Source: Siderastrea siderea (taxonomy: Eukaryota > Cnidaria > Anthozoa > Scleractinia > Rhizangiidae). Taken from it: a stretch of 64,000 nt of DNA. The stretch spans positions 60,598,899 to 60,662,898 of the forward strand of contig OZ034968.1 in the NCBI GenBank assembly GCA_964030785.1. Reading direction: 5' to 3'. The notes under the pieces are model-generated. The model made no database searches and was not told where the DNA came from. It worked only from the letters and a program-made list of their open reading frames with translations. This document shows, in pieces, positions 44,101 through 55,500 of the stretch. Both the position numbers and the translations under genes were made by a program. Numbering within the stretch: the stretch's first letter is position 1; every line of letters starts with the position of its first letter.

Positions 44101-47100
44101 TTGCTTTTCGAAATGGTTTTGTTTGGATGTAGCTAATGAATATTTTCAGTTGGTTGATAATGAAACTATTAGGGTAGTGATTAAGTGTTCTTATTAATAG
44201 AAAAAATACCACTTAGAGCAGTGAAGTTCGAAATAGAGGAGCAATTTTTCAAAGGCTCACAAAGTTGCATTAGAACAGCATGTGTAATATTTAACTATGT
44301 CTGACAAATGTACTCTGTTCCTTTTTTACAAATTACATGATAGAGCTATGCAGATTCCTCCATAGTGCAGTGGAACCTTGATTTAATGAACCTCTATATA
44401 ACGAAGTCCTTGGCTCAACGAACAATATTTTTCAGCCCAGTAAGAGTTTAATGTGTGGAAAAGAACCTCAATATAATGAACCAATTTCCCCAATAATAAT
44501 AATAACAATAAAATAATAACAATAATACTTTTAATTATTAAATTCTCCCTACGGGCTTTACAGAATTAAATTACATACAGTCCCTTGGCACTTCGTTAAA
44601 TTGAGATTCTACTGTAGAGTGATGTTGTTAGCCCGAAGACCATAGACATCATCTGAATGTTCCCTTTTAGAGAAATTTAAAGATGTTCAATCCAAAATGT
44701 CTATTTGGCTAAAAGTCTAATGGTTCAACTGTTTAAAAGCGAAGGTGATGTAAGGTTTAGGCTTTGGCCAGACAAACAGATTGAATGAGCCAGATAGATC
44801 ATCAAGGCTGGTTTGTACAGGGCTTCTACAGAGTTTGGAAAAGTGTGGAAATCTAAAAATAGTTTTCCACGCCTGGAAAAAGCATAGAAAGCAAAGTTTT
44901 TCTCTTCAAAAAGTATGGATTGTTGTGAAATGTAACTAGTCGCTAAATCAATCAGGGCTGTTATTGGTAGCTGGCAGTCACTTTTATGGTTTAGGCAACT
45001 ACAGGGAAGATGGCCAGCTACCTAGAGTTTGAAGGTGACTAAAACTTTACAGCCACAGGAGAATTTCTTTAGTTTTTCACTGTCTTCTTTCCCTGGAAAG
45101 ACAGCTTCTTCAAAGCTTAATGACAGCCCAATCAATGTCAATTTGAAGGTGAAATTGATGTTTTGCAATCTTTTCAGGTGAAGATGAAAGGCTCCCCCCC
45201 CTCTTTTTCATAGCAGTTTTGATTCTAGAAAAAACAATAATGGTGTGGAAAGAGCTATGGAAAAAGTATTGAATATTGCATCCAAAATTTTGTACAAAAC
45301 CTGTGCTTAGATTGGGTTTCTATAGCATGAAGCCACTTAGAGCATTGCTACTTTCACCTGGATGGGATGATGTAGGATTCCCCAGTGGTTTGTTGGTATC
45401 TAATGTATTTAAAGGGGTTATGTCACAGGGATTTTGCTATTTTAGGTCAATTCTGTGCTAAAATCATAACCTAGTGCCTTCACTCATACACAAAATCCTC
45501 CTGTAAAACTATGAGGACAATATCAAAGGAATTTTATCAGGGAGAGCTAACCATAATTTTTTTTGGTGAATTTTGAGAACATAGTGTTAAAACTTGGAAA
45601 AATTCGCCCAATTTTTTCAACTCAATCTATTTCCATCCTTGCCCTCGGTAACAACAGATGACATGAAACAGTTTCAGTGCCACAAGATAGTCTTTAATAA
45701 CAAATCTAGACCATTAGTTTAGGAATTCAATTGATGCCAAGGCACGTGTTGGTTTTTTAAAAAGATACCTAAATAGTGTGACATGGCCCCTTTAATAATT
45801 ATACACCTGGGTCAAGAAAGATAATGTGAGGCAAAGATTCTTGTCAAAGGAAATAACATAACATGATACAGATGCCTTGAACCAGCAGTCCTTTAACCCT
45901 TCAAGCTTTGAAGCAAAAAGACATATTCTCCTTACTATACTCCATACATTTCTTAGGAGACTAGTAAGGAAAATTTGTTTAAGTATCATGACATCTTATT
46001 CTTGGTGATCACTTCCTTTATTCTCATCACTTAAAATAATGTTTGAACAAGTAGTGGTGATGTTATTAGAAATTTGATTTTCATCACTTGTAAGGCTAAA
46101 AGGGTTAACCAGAAGCCCAGTTGAAATCCAAGGTGTTTACACTGCACCACCTTGATTAGCTTCATCATTTTTAACCCTTTGAGCCCTGATATAGAAATGC
46201 ATAATTATTCTCCTTACTCTTCTCTATACATTTCTTAGGAAACTAGCTAGGAGGATTTGTCTTAATATCATGGCATCTTATCCTTGGTGATCACTTCCTT
46301 TATTCTCATCACTTGAATGTTTGAACAAGTAGTGATGATGTAAAGAGAAATTTCATTTTGGTCACTGTTAGGGCTCAAAGGGGTTAATCAGAAGTCTAGT
46401 TGAAATCCAAGGTGTTTACCACTGCATTACCTTGATTAGCTCCGTTATCTTTAATTACATCTATGAGGTCCTTCAACAAGATTTTAAACAGTCTCCCATC
46501 CCCTCTCATCACTGCATTCTTCATCCTTTCATACTGTCATTGCTTCTTAATCCTTTAAGTCCCAACGGTGACAAGCATCTAATTTCTCCTTACAGTATTA
46601 CTACTTGATCAAACATACAGGTCATGAGAATAAAGAAAATGATCACCAATGATCAAATGTCTTGATTCTTAATCAAATTCTCCCAACTAGTAACTTAAGA
46701 AATATAAGGAGAATAGTGAGGAGAAGTTATGGATGTTAATATTGGGCATTAAAGGGTTAAAAGAAAGGGGTCAGTTGAAGGTTGAGATTAAAGGTGACGG
46801 TGTTGTTTTGTCTTGTTACAGAGAATGGTACTCATACCATTTTCCTGAACTGGTCAAGATAGTGTCTGACAACTACATGTATGCAAAGGTAGCTCAGTAT
46901 GTCAAGTCAAGGAAGGATCTGACAGAAGACATGATTGAGGGGTTAGAAGAGATAGTAATGGACTCAGCCAAAGCCAAGGCAATTTATGATGCTTCGAAAT
47001 CATCAATGGGTGAGTAAAATACTGAGTTTATTCCATAGAGCTATAAAAGTAGTCACCCCTGATATTTTGGACTTTACCAGCCTTTATGGCAGTGGTTACT

Positions 47101-50100
47101 TTTTGGGGTTGCTACATGCTGGTTCCATGTGGAGGGTGAGCAACCAATCTCAAGAGATTCAAATGACAGTGGTATGGTAGCGACATTGGTGAAACATTAC
47201 AAAAGGAGCAAATGAGAAACCTTTTGTTCATGGTGCACCAACATGGCAGCAACGTTGTCATGTGCATACCGTCTAGATAAACATTACTGGTTAAGTAAAG
47301 CAGAAAGACACATGCAAAAATGTTGTCATGTGCAATTTTTATTTAAAAGGTAATAAGATTTTTTGAAAAAATCAATTTCCGTTTGTAGTGATTTAGTCCT
47401 TACTTCATTAGGGAATTCACAAAACCACAATGGTAACAGCATGTAAAAATCATCGTTAAAATAATACGTTACTTAAAACTTTTTGTGATTCCTTCAACTT
47501 GTGGTCTTGGTTGAATGTGACCAAACTATCTAGTACTGAATTTGTAGGGTAGCATTCAAGGTCAGATAAATGAAGGAAAATTCACTGTCAAGTTCTCCAC
47601 GAAACCTCTAATTTGGTTATTTTGCTCTGTTGTTTTTGTAGGGGGCAGCAAAGGAATGTACCAAATTGTGTAACACACATGCAGAACCTTTGCGTTAATG
47701 TGAAACGTAGTCTAGACATGAATTGACACATGCATCCTCTTCTCTTTACAGTGCCTCTGTAGCTACTGAGTGATGATTTATTCATATATCACTTGTTATA
47801 TTCTTATAGGAATGGATATATCACCAATTGACCTAATAAACATCCAGACCTTTGCATCACGGGTTATCGGCCTAGCAGAGTACAGAAAAAGTCTCCACAC
47901 GTATTTGGTTTCCAAAATGAATCAGGTGGCTCCTAACTTGTCTGCACTCATTGGAGAACAGGTATAAAAATAAATGTTATATCTTTTTACATTGACGGAC
48001 AACCACACTAAAGGAAAACAGAAGTTTATAATAAGCCAAGAAGAGTAAAATTTTACTTTGCTTTTTACAGACGACCACACTAAAGGAGCACAGGAAGTTG
48101 AGAGCATTTATTTTTCTTTCCTTTTTAAATTATAAATTTAACTTTTTTCAGTACAAAGGGTGAAAATTTCGTATCCTTATTGCTGGCTGTCACGCCTAAG
48201 GAATACGGAAAGTTTATACTTGGGAAGATCATAACTTGGTGCAAACTCTGAATTCAATATTTTTCACAAAGAAGAGTGAATTTTACTTGGCTTTTTGCAG
48301 ACAACCACAGTTAGGAACCCAGAAGTTTAAGACATGGAAGGATCCTTACAAATAGGTTTCTTTCACAAAGAATGGTGGAATTTTACGTGGCTTTTTACTT
48401 TGTTTCAGTGTTCTCAGTTGTACCTTTAAACCACTGCACCCGTGCTACAGCCTTGGAAAAACTGCTGTAACACATAAAGAAGAGTGCATGTTGGTGATGC
48501 GTCATCTTTTTTACACAGAACAACATATCCGTAAAAAATGACAATTGTAAAGGAAATCGTTTTTGATAACCCTAAGGTAATGTGAAGCCTTTTCTCTTAG
48601 GTTAAAAATTGCTGTCTTTGTTTCAGGTTGGGGCTCGATTGATTTCTCACGCTGGAAGCTTGACGAACCTTGCAAAGTATCCTGCATCAACAGTTCAGAT
48701 TCTAGGAGCCGAGAAAGCTCTCTTTAGGTAAAAGCCCACGCTTCTCTTTGTACACTTAAGATCCTAGTCAGTGACCACTGTAAGCAATTACCCTTGCGAG
48801 CAGGGGCGCGTTTCTCGAAACGCCCCGAAAAGCCATTTGCAGAAATATGGAGGGCCCATTCTACAAAGCCGTTATTTTAACATATCTGTATAGGTAAGAA
48901 ATATTTACATGCAACTTCTAGCAAAGTTTCTTGCTTAGAAACGTCTTAGATACGGCGTGAGTTATCGTGCCCGAAATCGGTCCGAAACGTCTCGGACGCC
49001 AGGGCGCTTTTGTAAAAGTCGTGAATGCTCCTAAGACATCAAGAGAAAGAAATCGTCGCTTTTCTCAGACGGAGAACACTAAACCATGATCACTTCCTAT
49101 TGATTTTTCCAAGAAACAAGGATAAAACTTCAAAACTTTAGCAAATATTTTTTTCAAATCGCAAACCATTTCCTTTCTAGTCATCCGCAGCCGAACACAC
49201 TTGATTATAGTTTCAGAAAACTGGTTGAGTAATTTTAAACAAAACGGAACCGTTGTTTTTGGGTTTCCTTTGACTGTAATTTGTCTTTTAGCTTTTTAAA
49301 GTGATTCTAAAAATAGGTAACAAATTCCGTTGAATTCAGTGTTTGACTTAGGACTGATTTAAGTGAGAGTCATGAAGAAGGAGGTCGGCTAATGAAAATA
49401 TGGCTTCCAATTAGAACTTAGATCGAATTGGATTTCATGTAGGAGGTCACTTACCAGAGTAGTCGCTAAGTATGTTGTGTTGTCTCTCTTTTTAGAGCTC
49501 TGAAGAAGAAAGGAAACACTCCTAAGTACGGCCTTATTTTCCACTCCTCATTTATTGGCCGTGCTGACACCAAGAACAAGGGCCGGATATCAAGATACTT
49601 GGCAAATAAGTGCTCCATGGCGTCAAGAATTGACTGTTTTGCAGGTATTTGTAACCCTGCTGCTATGTATAGTACACGCCAAACCATCTTCACGGTACCA
49701 CCTTCTATTCCGCACAACTATAGGTAACATGGTGTGATATAGCGTGCGTGGGGATGCGAATTTTTCCCTCCTTCGTCGGAAACAATAGATTTTTCTGACA
49801 AAAGAGGAAAAAATCCCGTTTATGCACAGGGTACATGTGAGGCAGTGACACCCGACCGCATCAGGCGGTACGCAGCTCGTACGAAGTCTTCTCTGATTTG
49901 CTGTGAAAACAATAGAACAAACAACAAAACAATGGACCCTAGCCCTGAAAACAATAGAGCTGCGTGATACCAAGGTCCAATGAAATTAGAGGTTGTAAAG
50001 AGCCGCGTGGTATGACCGCAAAGCGGCTGCCTCTTGCTGGGCGTTTGGCTCCATGCTGAACGTGTGGACTAGTTTCATTATGGAGCGTTAGTGGATCATT

Positions 50101-50715
50101 GTGCGATCTGTATTCTTTTCAGCAATTTACTTTAGACGATTCTAGTAAGCCCTTTGAATCAATCTTCCTCAGTGTTTGATTAAGCGTAGAAAAGTAGTTA
50201 ACCAAAATTCCTTTGAAAATTTCGCTGTTCGTTTTGAAAGATTAATAAAAAGATTGTATCTTTTTTATCTTTTTACAGAAACGCAATCGAGTGTATTCGG
50301 TCAGAAGTTACACGATCAGGTGGAGGATCGGCTGAAATTTTACGAGACGGGAGAGGCCCCACGGAAGAACATCGATGTCATGAAAGAAGCCATCGCCGAG
50401 TTCGAGGAGAAAAGTCAAGAAACTAACGTAGAGCTGTCCGAAAAGAAGAAAAAGAAGAAGAAAAAGAAGGAGAAGAAAGAGAAGGAACAAACTGCTGAAC
50501 AGGAAGAGGAGCAAACGACCGTGGATGACTCCACGCTTGTGGAAAATGGCCACGACGAGGGAAGCAGTAAGAAGAAGAAAAAGAAGAAAGAAAAAGGAGA
50601 GAAGAGAAAGGCGGAGGAAGAAGTGGAGGAGGAAGCCGTGCCAGCCCCTAGTGAAGAGTCTGGTGAGCCGGGGAAGAAAAAGAAGAAAAAGAAGAAGAGA
50701 ACTGACGACGAATAA
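41142..50715 (+). CDS. NOP56: NOP56 box C/D snoRNP core protein, 8 coding exons
   Basis: Complete model, 532 codons plus stop. Exons: 41142-41144, 41241-41442, 43720-44086, 46822-47009, 47810-47961, 48627-48727, 49496-49644, 50279-50715, with GT/AG and consistent phases throughout. Nop56 is a nucleolar scaffold of box C/D snoRNPs. With fibrillarin, Nop58 and the 15.5K protein it directs rRNA 2'-O-methylation and pre-rRNA processing. The NOP5NT domain is residues ~1-70 ([16 protein letters not shown]). The coiled-coil/NOSIC region follows ([20 protein letters not shown], then [18 protein letters not shown]). The Nop domain covers ~250-405 with [20 protein letters not shown] and [20 protein letters not shown]. 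The tail from ~442 is lysine/glutamate-rich (repeated KKKKKK blocks), typical of nucleolar Nop56/58 tails. Exon 1 codes only the initiator Met, the same intron position known in human NOP56. Nop58 is excluded by the MVLYVLYEH start and the [10 protein letters not shown] block. Confidence 0.97.
42132..42264. mobile_element. Short foldback MITE with AGGTGCGGG ends, NOP56 intron 2
   Basis: AGGTGCGGGATTGCAGAAAA on the left is the inverse of TTTTCCGCAATCCCGCACCT on the right apart from one base. No clear target duplication. Confidence 0.6.
42916..43120. mobile_element. CCCTTTAAGCCCC-family MITE, copy in NOP56 intron 2
   Basis: Starts CCCCTTAAGCCCCAGTAGTG and shares GACAAGCATC(T/C)AATTTCTC and CATGGGAATAAAG-type words with the other copies. 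Confidence 0.6.
43451..43636. mobile_element. MITE with CAGAAAATATCC ends, copy 2, NOP56 intron 2
   Basis: Inverted ends CAGAAAATATCC; contains a 12-G run and AACTTCCAGAGGGGTGGGG. It ends 83 bp before NOP56 exon 3. Confidence 0.7.
44368..44614. mobile_element. pogo/Tc1-like MITE with CAGTGGAACCT end
   Basis: Left end CAGTGGAACCTTGATTTAAT and right end GTTAAATTGAGATTCTACTG followed by TA. Inner AACCTCAATATAATGAACC repeats the end motif. The left flank has TA three bases away, so that boundary is uncertain. Confidence 0.6.
45300..45895. repeat. Dispersed repeat, copy 2
   Basis: Counterpart of 16700-17320 without the palindrome array. It carries GGATGGGATGATGTAGGATT and CTTGTCAAAGGAAATAAC. It runs into the MITE cluster at 45897. 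Confidence 0.45.
45892..46446. repeat. Tandem duplication (~278 bp) of a MITE plus flank, NOP56 intron 3
   Basis: Two consecutive units each contain a reverse-oriented CCCTTTAAGCCCC-family MITE (45897-46105, 46175-46383) followed by AGTTGAAATCCAAGGTGTTTA and CCTTGATTAGCT. A third copy in the opposite orientation follows at 46552-46756. Confidence 0.7.
46552..46756. mobile_element. CCCTTTAAGCCCC-family MITE, 65 bp before NOP56 exon 4
   Basis: Starts CCTTTAAGTCCCAACGGTGA and ends GGGCATTAAAGGGTT. Same family as 38175-38815. Confidence 0.65.
47995..48420. repeat. Repeated pseudo-3'-splice-site segments, NOP56 intron 5
   Basis: ATTTTACTTTGCTTTTTACAG followed by ACGACCACACTAAAGG ends at 48070; a near copy (TTTTACTTGGCTTTTTGCAG then ACAACCACAGTTAGG) ends at 48300. 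A third start of the motif is at about 48377, and the downstream half alone occurs at about 47999. Each resembles a polypyrimidine tract plus AG. Confidence 0.65.
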
Positions 50716-52528
50716 TTCATTTATCTACGTTGATTGAGAGAACGCATGTGCGATGTTTGGAACAGGGCATAATAGCGAGACACTAGCTAATTGAGTGGAC
50801 AACTTTTTAAAATGAACTGATGTATTTCTTAACCTTTCCTTTGTCTGAAGGTGGTCGTAATGTAATTTTGTTTCGTACACTGTAAATGGAAAGTCATTTT
50901 CACTGTAAGGTGTTTTTATTTGAGTGTCACCGTTTACACTTTGGTGAAGTTATATAGATATTTGGTTAAGTTATGTAGATATTTTTAGCCTGTTTAAGTC
51001 TTTACTTTTTTTTGGAAAGTTAACGAAACGTCGGTAGAATGACTTTTTGTTATAGTTTCTGCATTCTCAAGTCTTTCTCCTAGCACGGAAAGGTCAGGTC
51101 CCAAGGGGGAAAACTCAAGAAAAGTCCCAAAATCCATTGCAATGTTTTTGTAAAATACTGAAAAGCAAACAGACAGCATCTTGGGAAAGTAACACTAAAG
51201 AGCTTTACACGAGTGATAACGAGGTTTTTTTACGGTTGACCAGTAGATCAGCTTGCCTTCTTGTTTAACTCGAACTTAGGCGTACTTCCATTGAATGGCG
51301 TTCACACTGACGTGAAGTGGACTCAAAATGGTCCCTTGGTATAACTGCGCAGTAACTGCGGATCGTCTCTTGACCACACTCCAGTGCTTTACGTGGAGCA
51401 ACGCAAGTTCGAATTTTGCGTCGTTTTGCGTTAGTTTCACCCATGCGCGATGAAGGTTGTTTTGTGGTGCTACCAACGAGCGTGTGTGTCAAATACGGAC
51501 GTCAAGGTGTGCGCGGAGGGAGGAAAGAACCTCCACGTTTTCTATTTAGACCCTTGCAAAATCGCTTGTGTCTTCCCCTTGGAAAATCGAGCAAGAAGCC
51601 GAATTCGCACGGGTTGAGTATCTTTAGCGAGAGACGTTTTCCCTCCTGTATGGACGACATCTTTCTCCCGGCAAGACGATGCACGATTTGAAAGAGGGAC
51701 GCGAATGCGCTGCTGTTGGTCAGCGCACCAGATTTTGCGCGAGTTCGGGAAAGGAGGTGTTCGTCGTACCTTCTGGAGAGCGAGACATATCCAAATTTAT
51801 AGGTAGAGATTTTTTACCCTCTTCCGAAACCGATTCGCTGAAATTCAACTACGTGTTTGATTCAACTGACTCAAAACAGCAGGCCGGATCGCCAATAAAA
51901 CTGCGAAAATGTGTATGCTGTTTGATTTCATACCTCCTCTAGGTACAGGTGAAAATCGGGGGATATCCCTCAAACGAGATAATGAACCTTTCAAAGATTC
52001 CTTTCAGAATTGACGACGAGCAGCTCGCCACTTCACTGAGCTGGAGTTCCCTCCATATACAGTATTTGGTCTGGGTACAATATTTGGTCTTCACTATTTT
52101 CATTTTAAAATGTGGTAAGAACAAAAGATTTCAAGTGTCACTATGTTCCTACCACGTTTAGACGTCTTCTGTGATCTATTACTAAACAGACGCACGGCAA
52201 CATGGAATCTATTTGTTTTACATAATAAAGTTTTTAATGATGACGTAATCTATGCGTCTGTCCCCCATTAGATTATAAGTGAGAACCAATCAAAAAACCT
52301 GTATAATTGAGCTTATTGTATTAAAAACATTTATTATGGTTGCATGAGATCTATTGTATTCTAGTCCAGTTCTGCTCTGACAGAGGGAGAGGGGCAGTAT
52401 CCCCCCAGTTATTCGCTTACATGAAGTGTTCTGTGTCTGTGTGGAGAGAGCATGGGGACGAGCTTGCTCTGCGCTATCACATTTCCTTTCGGATTCAATT
52501 TCTTTCTTTTTCGCAGTATAGGTTCTCT
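50716..52528. other. Intergenic region between NOP56 and FAHD2
   Basis: No recognised gene. Two overlapping plus frames (51416-51691 and 51679-51942, 91 and 87 codons) are relatively GC-rich and low in chance stops but match nothing I recognise. They could be FAHD2 5' non-coding exon sequence or a relic. The TTTTTCGCAG just before 52519 resembles a splice acceptor, so a FAHD2 leader exon may lie here. Confidence 0.35.
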
Positions 52529-55500
52529 ATGTTGTGTGGTTTCATTCGTCTTCGCCCTGCATCCTTTACCAATAAGTCCACTCTAACTCGATTTAAGCAC
52601 AGCATGCGCCTAGTTCAGTTCGTTGAAGCGGGACGGCAGAGAGTTGGGGTCGAGATCAAAGATGGCGGAGATGTGGTTGATGTCAGTGCTGGGGACCCTT
52701 CTATCCCCAGTGATATGAGGTCATTCTTGGAAGGCGGAGAGGACATGATGAAGAAAGCTCGGAGGTGTGGAATTTCTTATGAGATCAGTCATACTTTAAT
52801 GCGTTTGACCACTAACATTCTATTTGAAAATTGTAGTTAAATGCACGCCCCTTCCCTCCCGTTGACGTGCGCCCAACGACACATGCCACCTCTCGGAATG
52901 GCAAAAATTCTGCCACTCAGTTTATGGTGGCATTATATAATTTTGTTTGGTGTGGAAGCCCTTTGCTAACGCCTCATAATGTGAGAGACAGTGTTTCTCT
53001 TCACAAATTCTTGATATTCCTGTCCCTGTTCCCTAGCTCCACTGCCATCCCCCCTCCCTCCTCCACAGACTTCTTAGGGTCGGAAAAAATCCAATAACTC
53101 ACATGTCAGCTCACAATCTATAATTCTGCCCAGTGTATCAGATCTGCAGGCCAAGTGATTCAGATTGGTTGCCAATGTGGACACATTTTTATAAAGGGTC
53201 ATCTATTTTTTCAGGGGAGGGGAGGGAAGGGATTTCCTCATGGAGCCTGCAGCAGGGCTAGGCCCTTGGGGGTAGTACTTGGAAAAGTTTTGGTGGGGGT
53301 GTGCCCCTGGGTCTCTGCAACCCTTACCCTATACCAGACCACTTTCAGCTTGTCACCCTGTTCTAGACTAGATGCCAAAAATTCCTACCCCTAGATCCCA
53401 GACGAGTTAGCTATCGGTAACTTCAGAAATCTTCCATCCAAAATAAACACATAGTGTTTTCAATGGAAACAATCTGTCGATCAACAAAGTTGCCGTGTTT
53501 GAATTTACATTTATTTCCGAGTTTTTCAAACCCATTTTGGTCTAAATAGTCCGGCAGATAAGTGTCAAATCAGGGGTGAGTACTGCACTTTATGATAAAA
53601 GCATCAAACTTGGCACTTTAATACTAGACATCATGGGGAACATTTTCAAGATTAGAGGCAACCGGGATATGCTCCGTGTCAGCCAGGAGAGGGTGGTAAA
53701 AGTAGTGGGGGTAATTATTCAAAATGGCCACCACCAGCAATACTTCTTTGGTGTGGAAACATACAGCATAATTGTTTAAAGCAAAGTCTGATCATAACGA
53801 TCTACTGAAATACATTAAAAGATTGAAATAATGCTATCAAAAGTGGCATAGAAGGTTTCTGAGAAAGGAAAATTGAAAAGATAATTCAGAGGTCATAATT
53901 ATGCAAATTAGAAATTTTAATTAATTCACATTTGATGATTGCATAGTTGTAGCATATTTTTTCACTACTATTGTCTCAAGCTTTACACGAGACGACTATA
54001 AATTATGTGTTCTAATTGGTAAAAGAATGCACATCACTGCATTATTTTTGCTGGGGGTTGATAAATGGCCAGAAATGAAAAAAATCGTCTTGAATTAGGT
54101 CGAGTTATGGAGTTATTTTTCCTGGGGGCTGATAAATGGCCAGAAATGGAAAAAAAAACAGTCGTCTTGAATTAGTTCTTGACTTATGCAGTTAAAAAAT
54201 GGAAGCGCTACTGATTGTCCTTTTTTTTGGATCATTAGTTATTTTTTATCCACTTTACCAACCACAAGAGTAACTAAAGAGCCATAGATACCTCGTGCAA
54301 ATAACTCTACTGTGTGAAGAGGATATGGTTGATACCCGGGTGGTCATCGTGGGTGTTACCTGCATGCACAACTCACTTGTATTGCTAAAAGTATGTGGAC
54401 ATACACACATTTTGTATTCACGAATTTGATTCTGGTACTTGTATAAGAAAACACACTGCAACCGGATATGCAGATTCATTCCTGAAAGCATTAAATGCCA
54501 AGGAAACCTTCCATGCACACCAGGTTAACCCTTCTTCTTTATGTAATAGTTCGATGTATCGCATCTAAGGTACAAAATTCTCTCAGCGAGAGACCGAGCT
54601 GCGCTGAGTTGTGCAAATACTAAGGGCGCACCATAACGATTGCAGTAACATTTCTGGCAGACTAAAGGAGTTTGACGTCCTCGCCTGGGATAGCTAGATC
54701 AACCCATCGTTAAAGGACACTTCTGTTGGAAGACTTAAGAAGTAAAAAATGATATTTTATATCCTAGAATTGCAACGAGGCACGTGTCCTTGGTTTGCAC
54801 CTAGATGAGATAATAATGCTTAAAGTTGACAAACTATCGAGCAAGTTGTACTCTTAACAGATTGTGCTACTTCATACCGCAGACGATGACTGGTTCCAGA
54901 CAGTGTTTGAAGTTGGTATTGGCTAACAAACTGGAATGCGGACGGGATGTTTACTCGGTACTTTATGTAACTCGTGTAGTTCAGTGTGTCAAACAATAAC
55001 AGGTGCATTGCATGCACCATGTACTAGATGCGGCACCATGCCGTGTTTTACGGAAAGAAGAAGGTGCATAGCTAGATCGCTATAGAGTATACTCATTGAT
55101 GCCACATGTATGCCCGCATTGCATATGCTTGCACAGACAATGTACGCTATTTACAGCAGCACAAGCAGACTTAAAGAATTGGAGCTCATCGCTACTTCCA
55201 GTATCTGATAACAAGGTGAATAATGCATGAAAGATGTTTTCAGAGATGTTAGAAAACAAATTACTACTTCATCTTCACAAAAGTCTCTTCCGTAACCCCT
55301 CATTTAGACACTGACAAGATACCCAGCTGGCTATTTGTGGGCCTGGTGCTCTTTTAACTGTTCAGTCCAACAAAATTCCGATGTAACTAACAGAACAAAT
55401 CAGTTAATCGAGATCTGTAAAAGCTATAGACGAAGGAGTAAATTTGCCAATGAAAATCTGTTTTGGAAATTACTGTGCTTGTGTCGTTATTGTGGCTGAC

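Noticed and set aside
41145..50278. Box C/D snoRNAs in NOP56 introns
   Set aside because: Vertebrate NOP56 hosts several. I looked for RTGATGA followed within ~100 nt by CTGA; the C-box-like hits at 43217, 46325 and 47771 lack a D box or terminal stem at a proper distance.
50308..50720. Antisense Phe/Ser-rich frames over NOP56 exon 8
   Set aside because: Shadows of the AAG/GAA-rich lysine-glutamate tail of NOP56.
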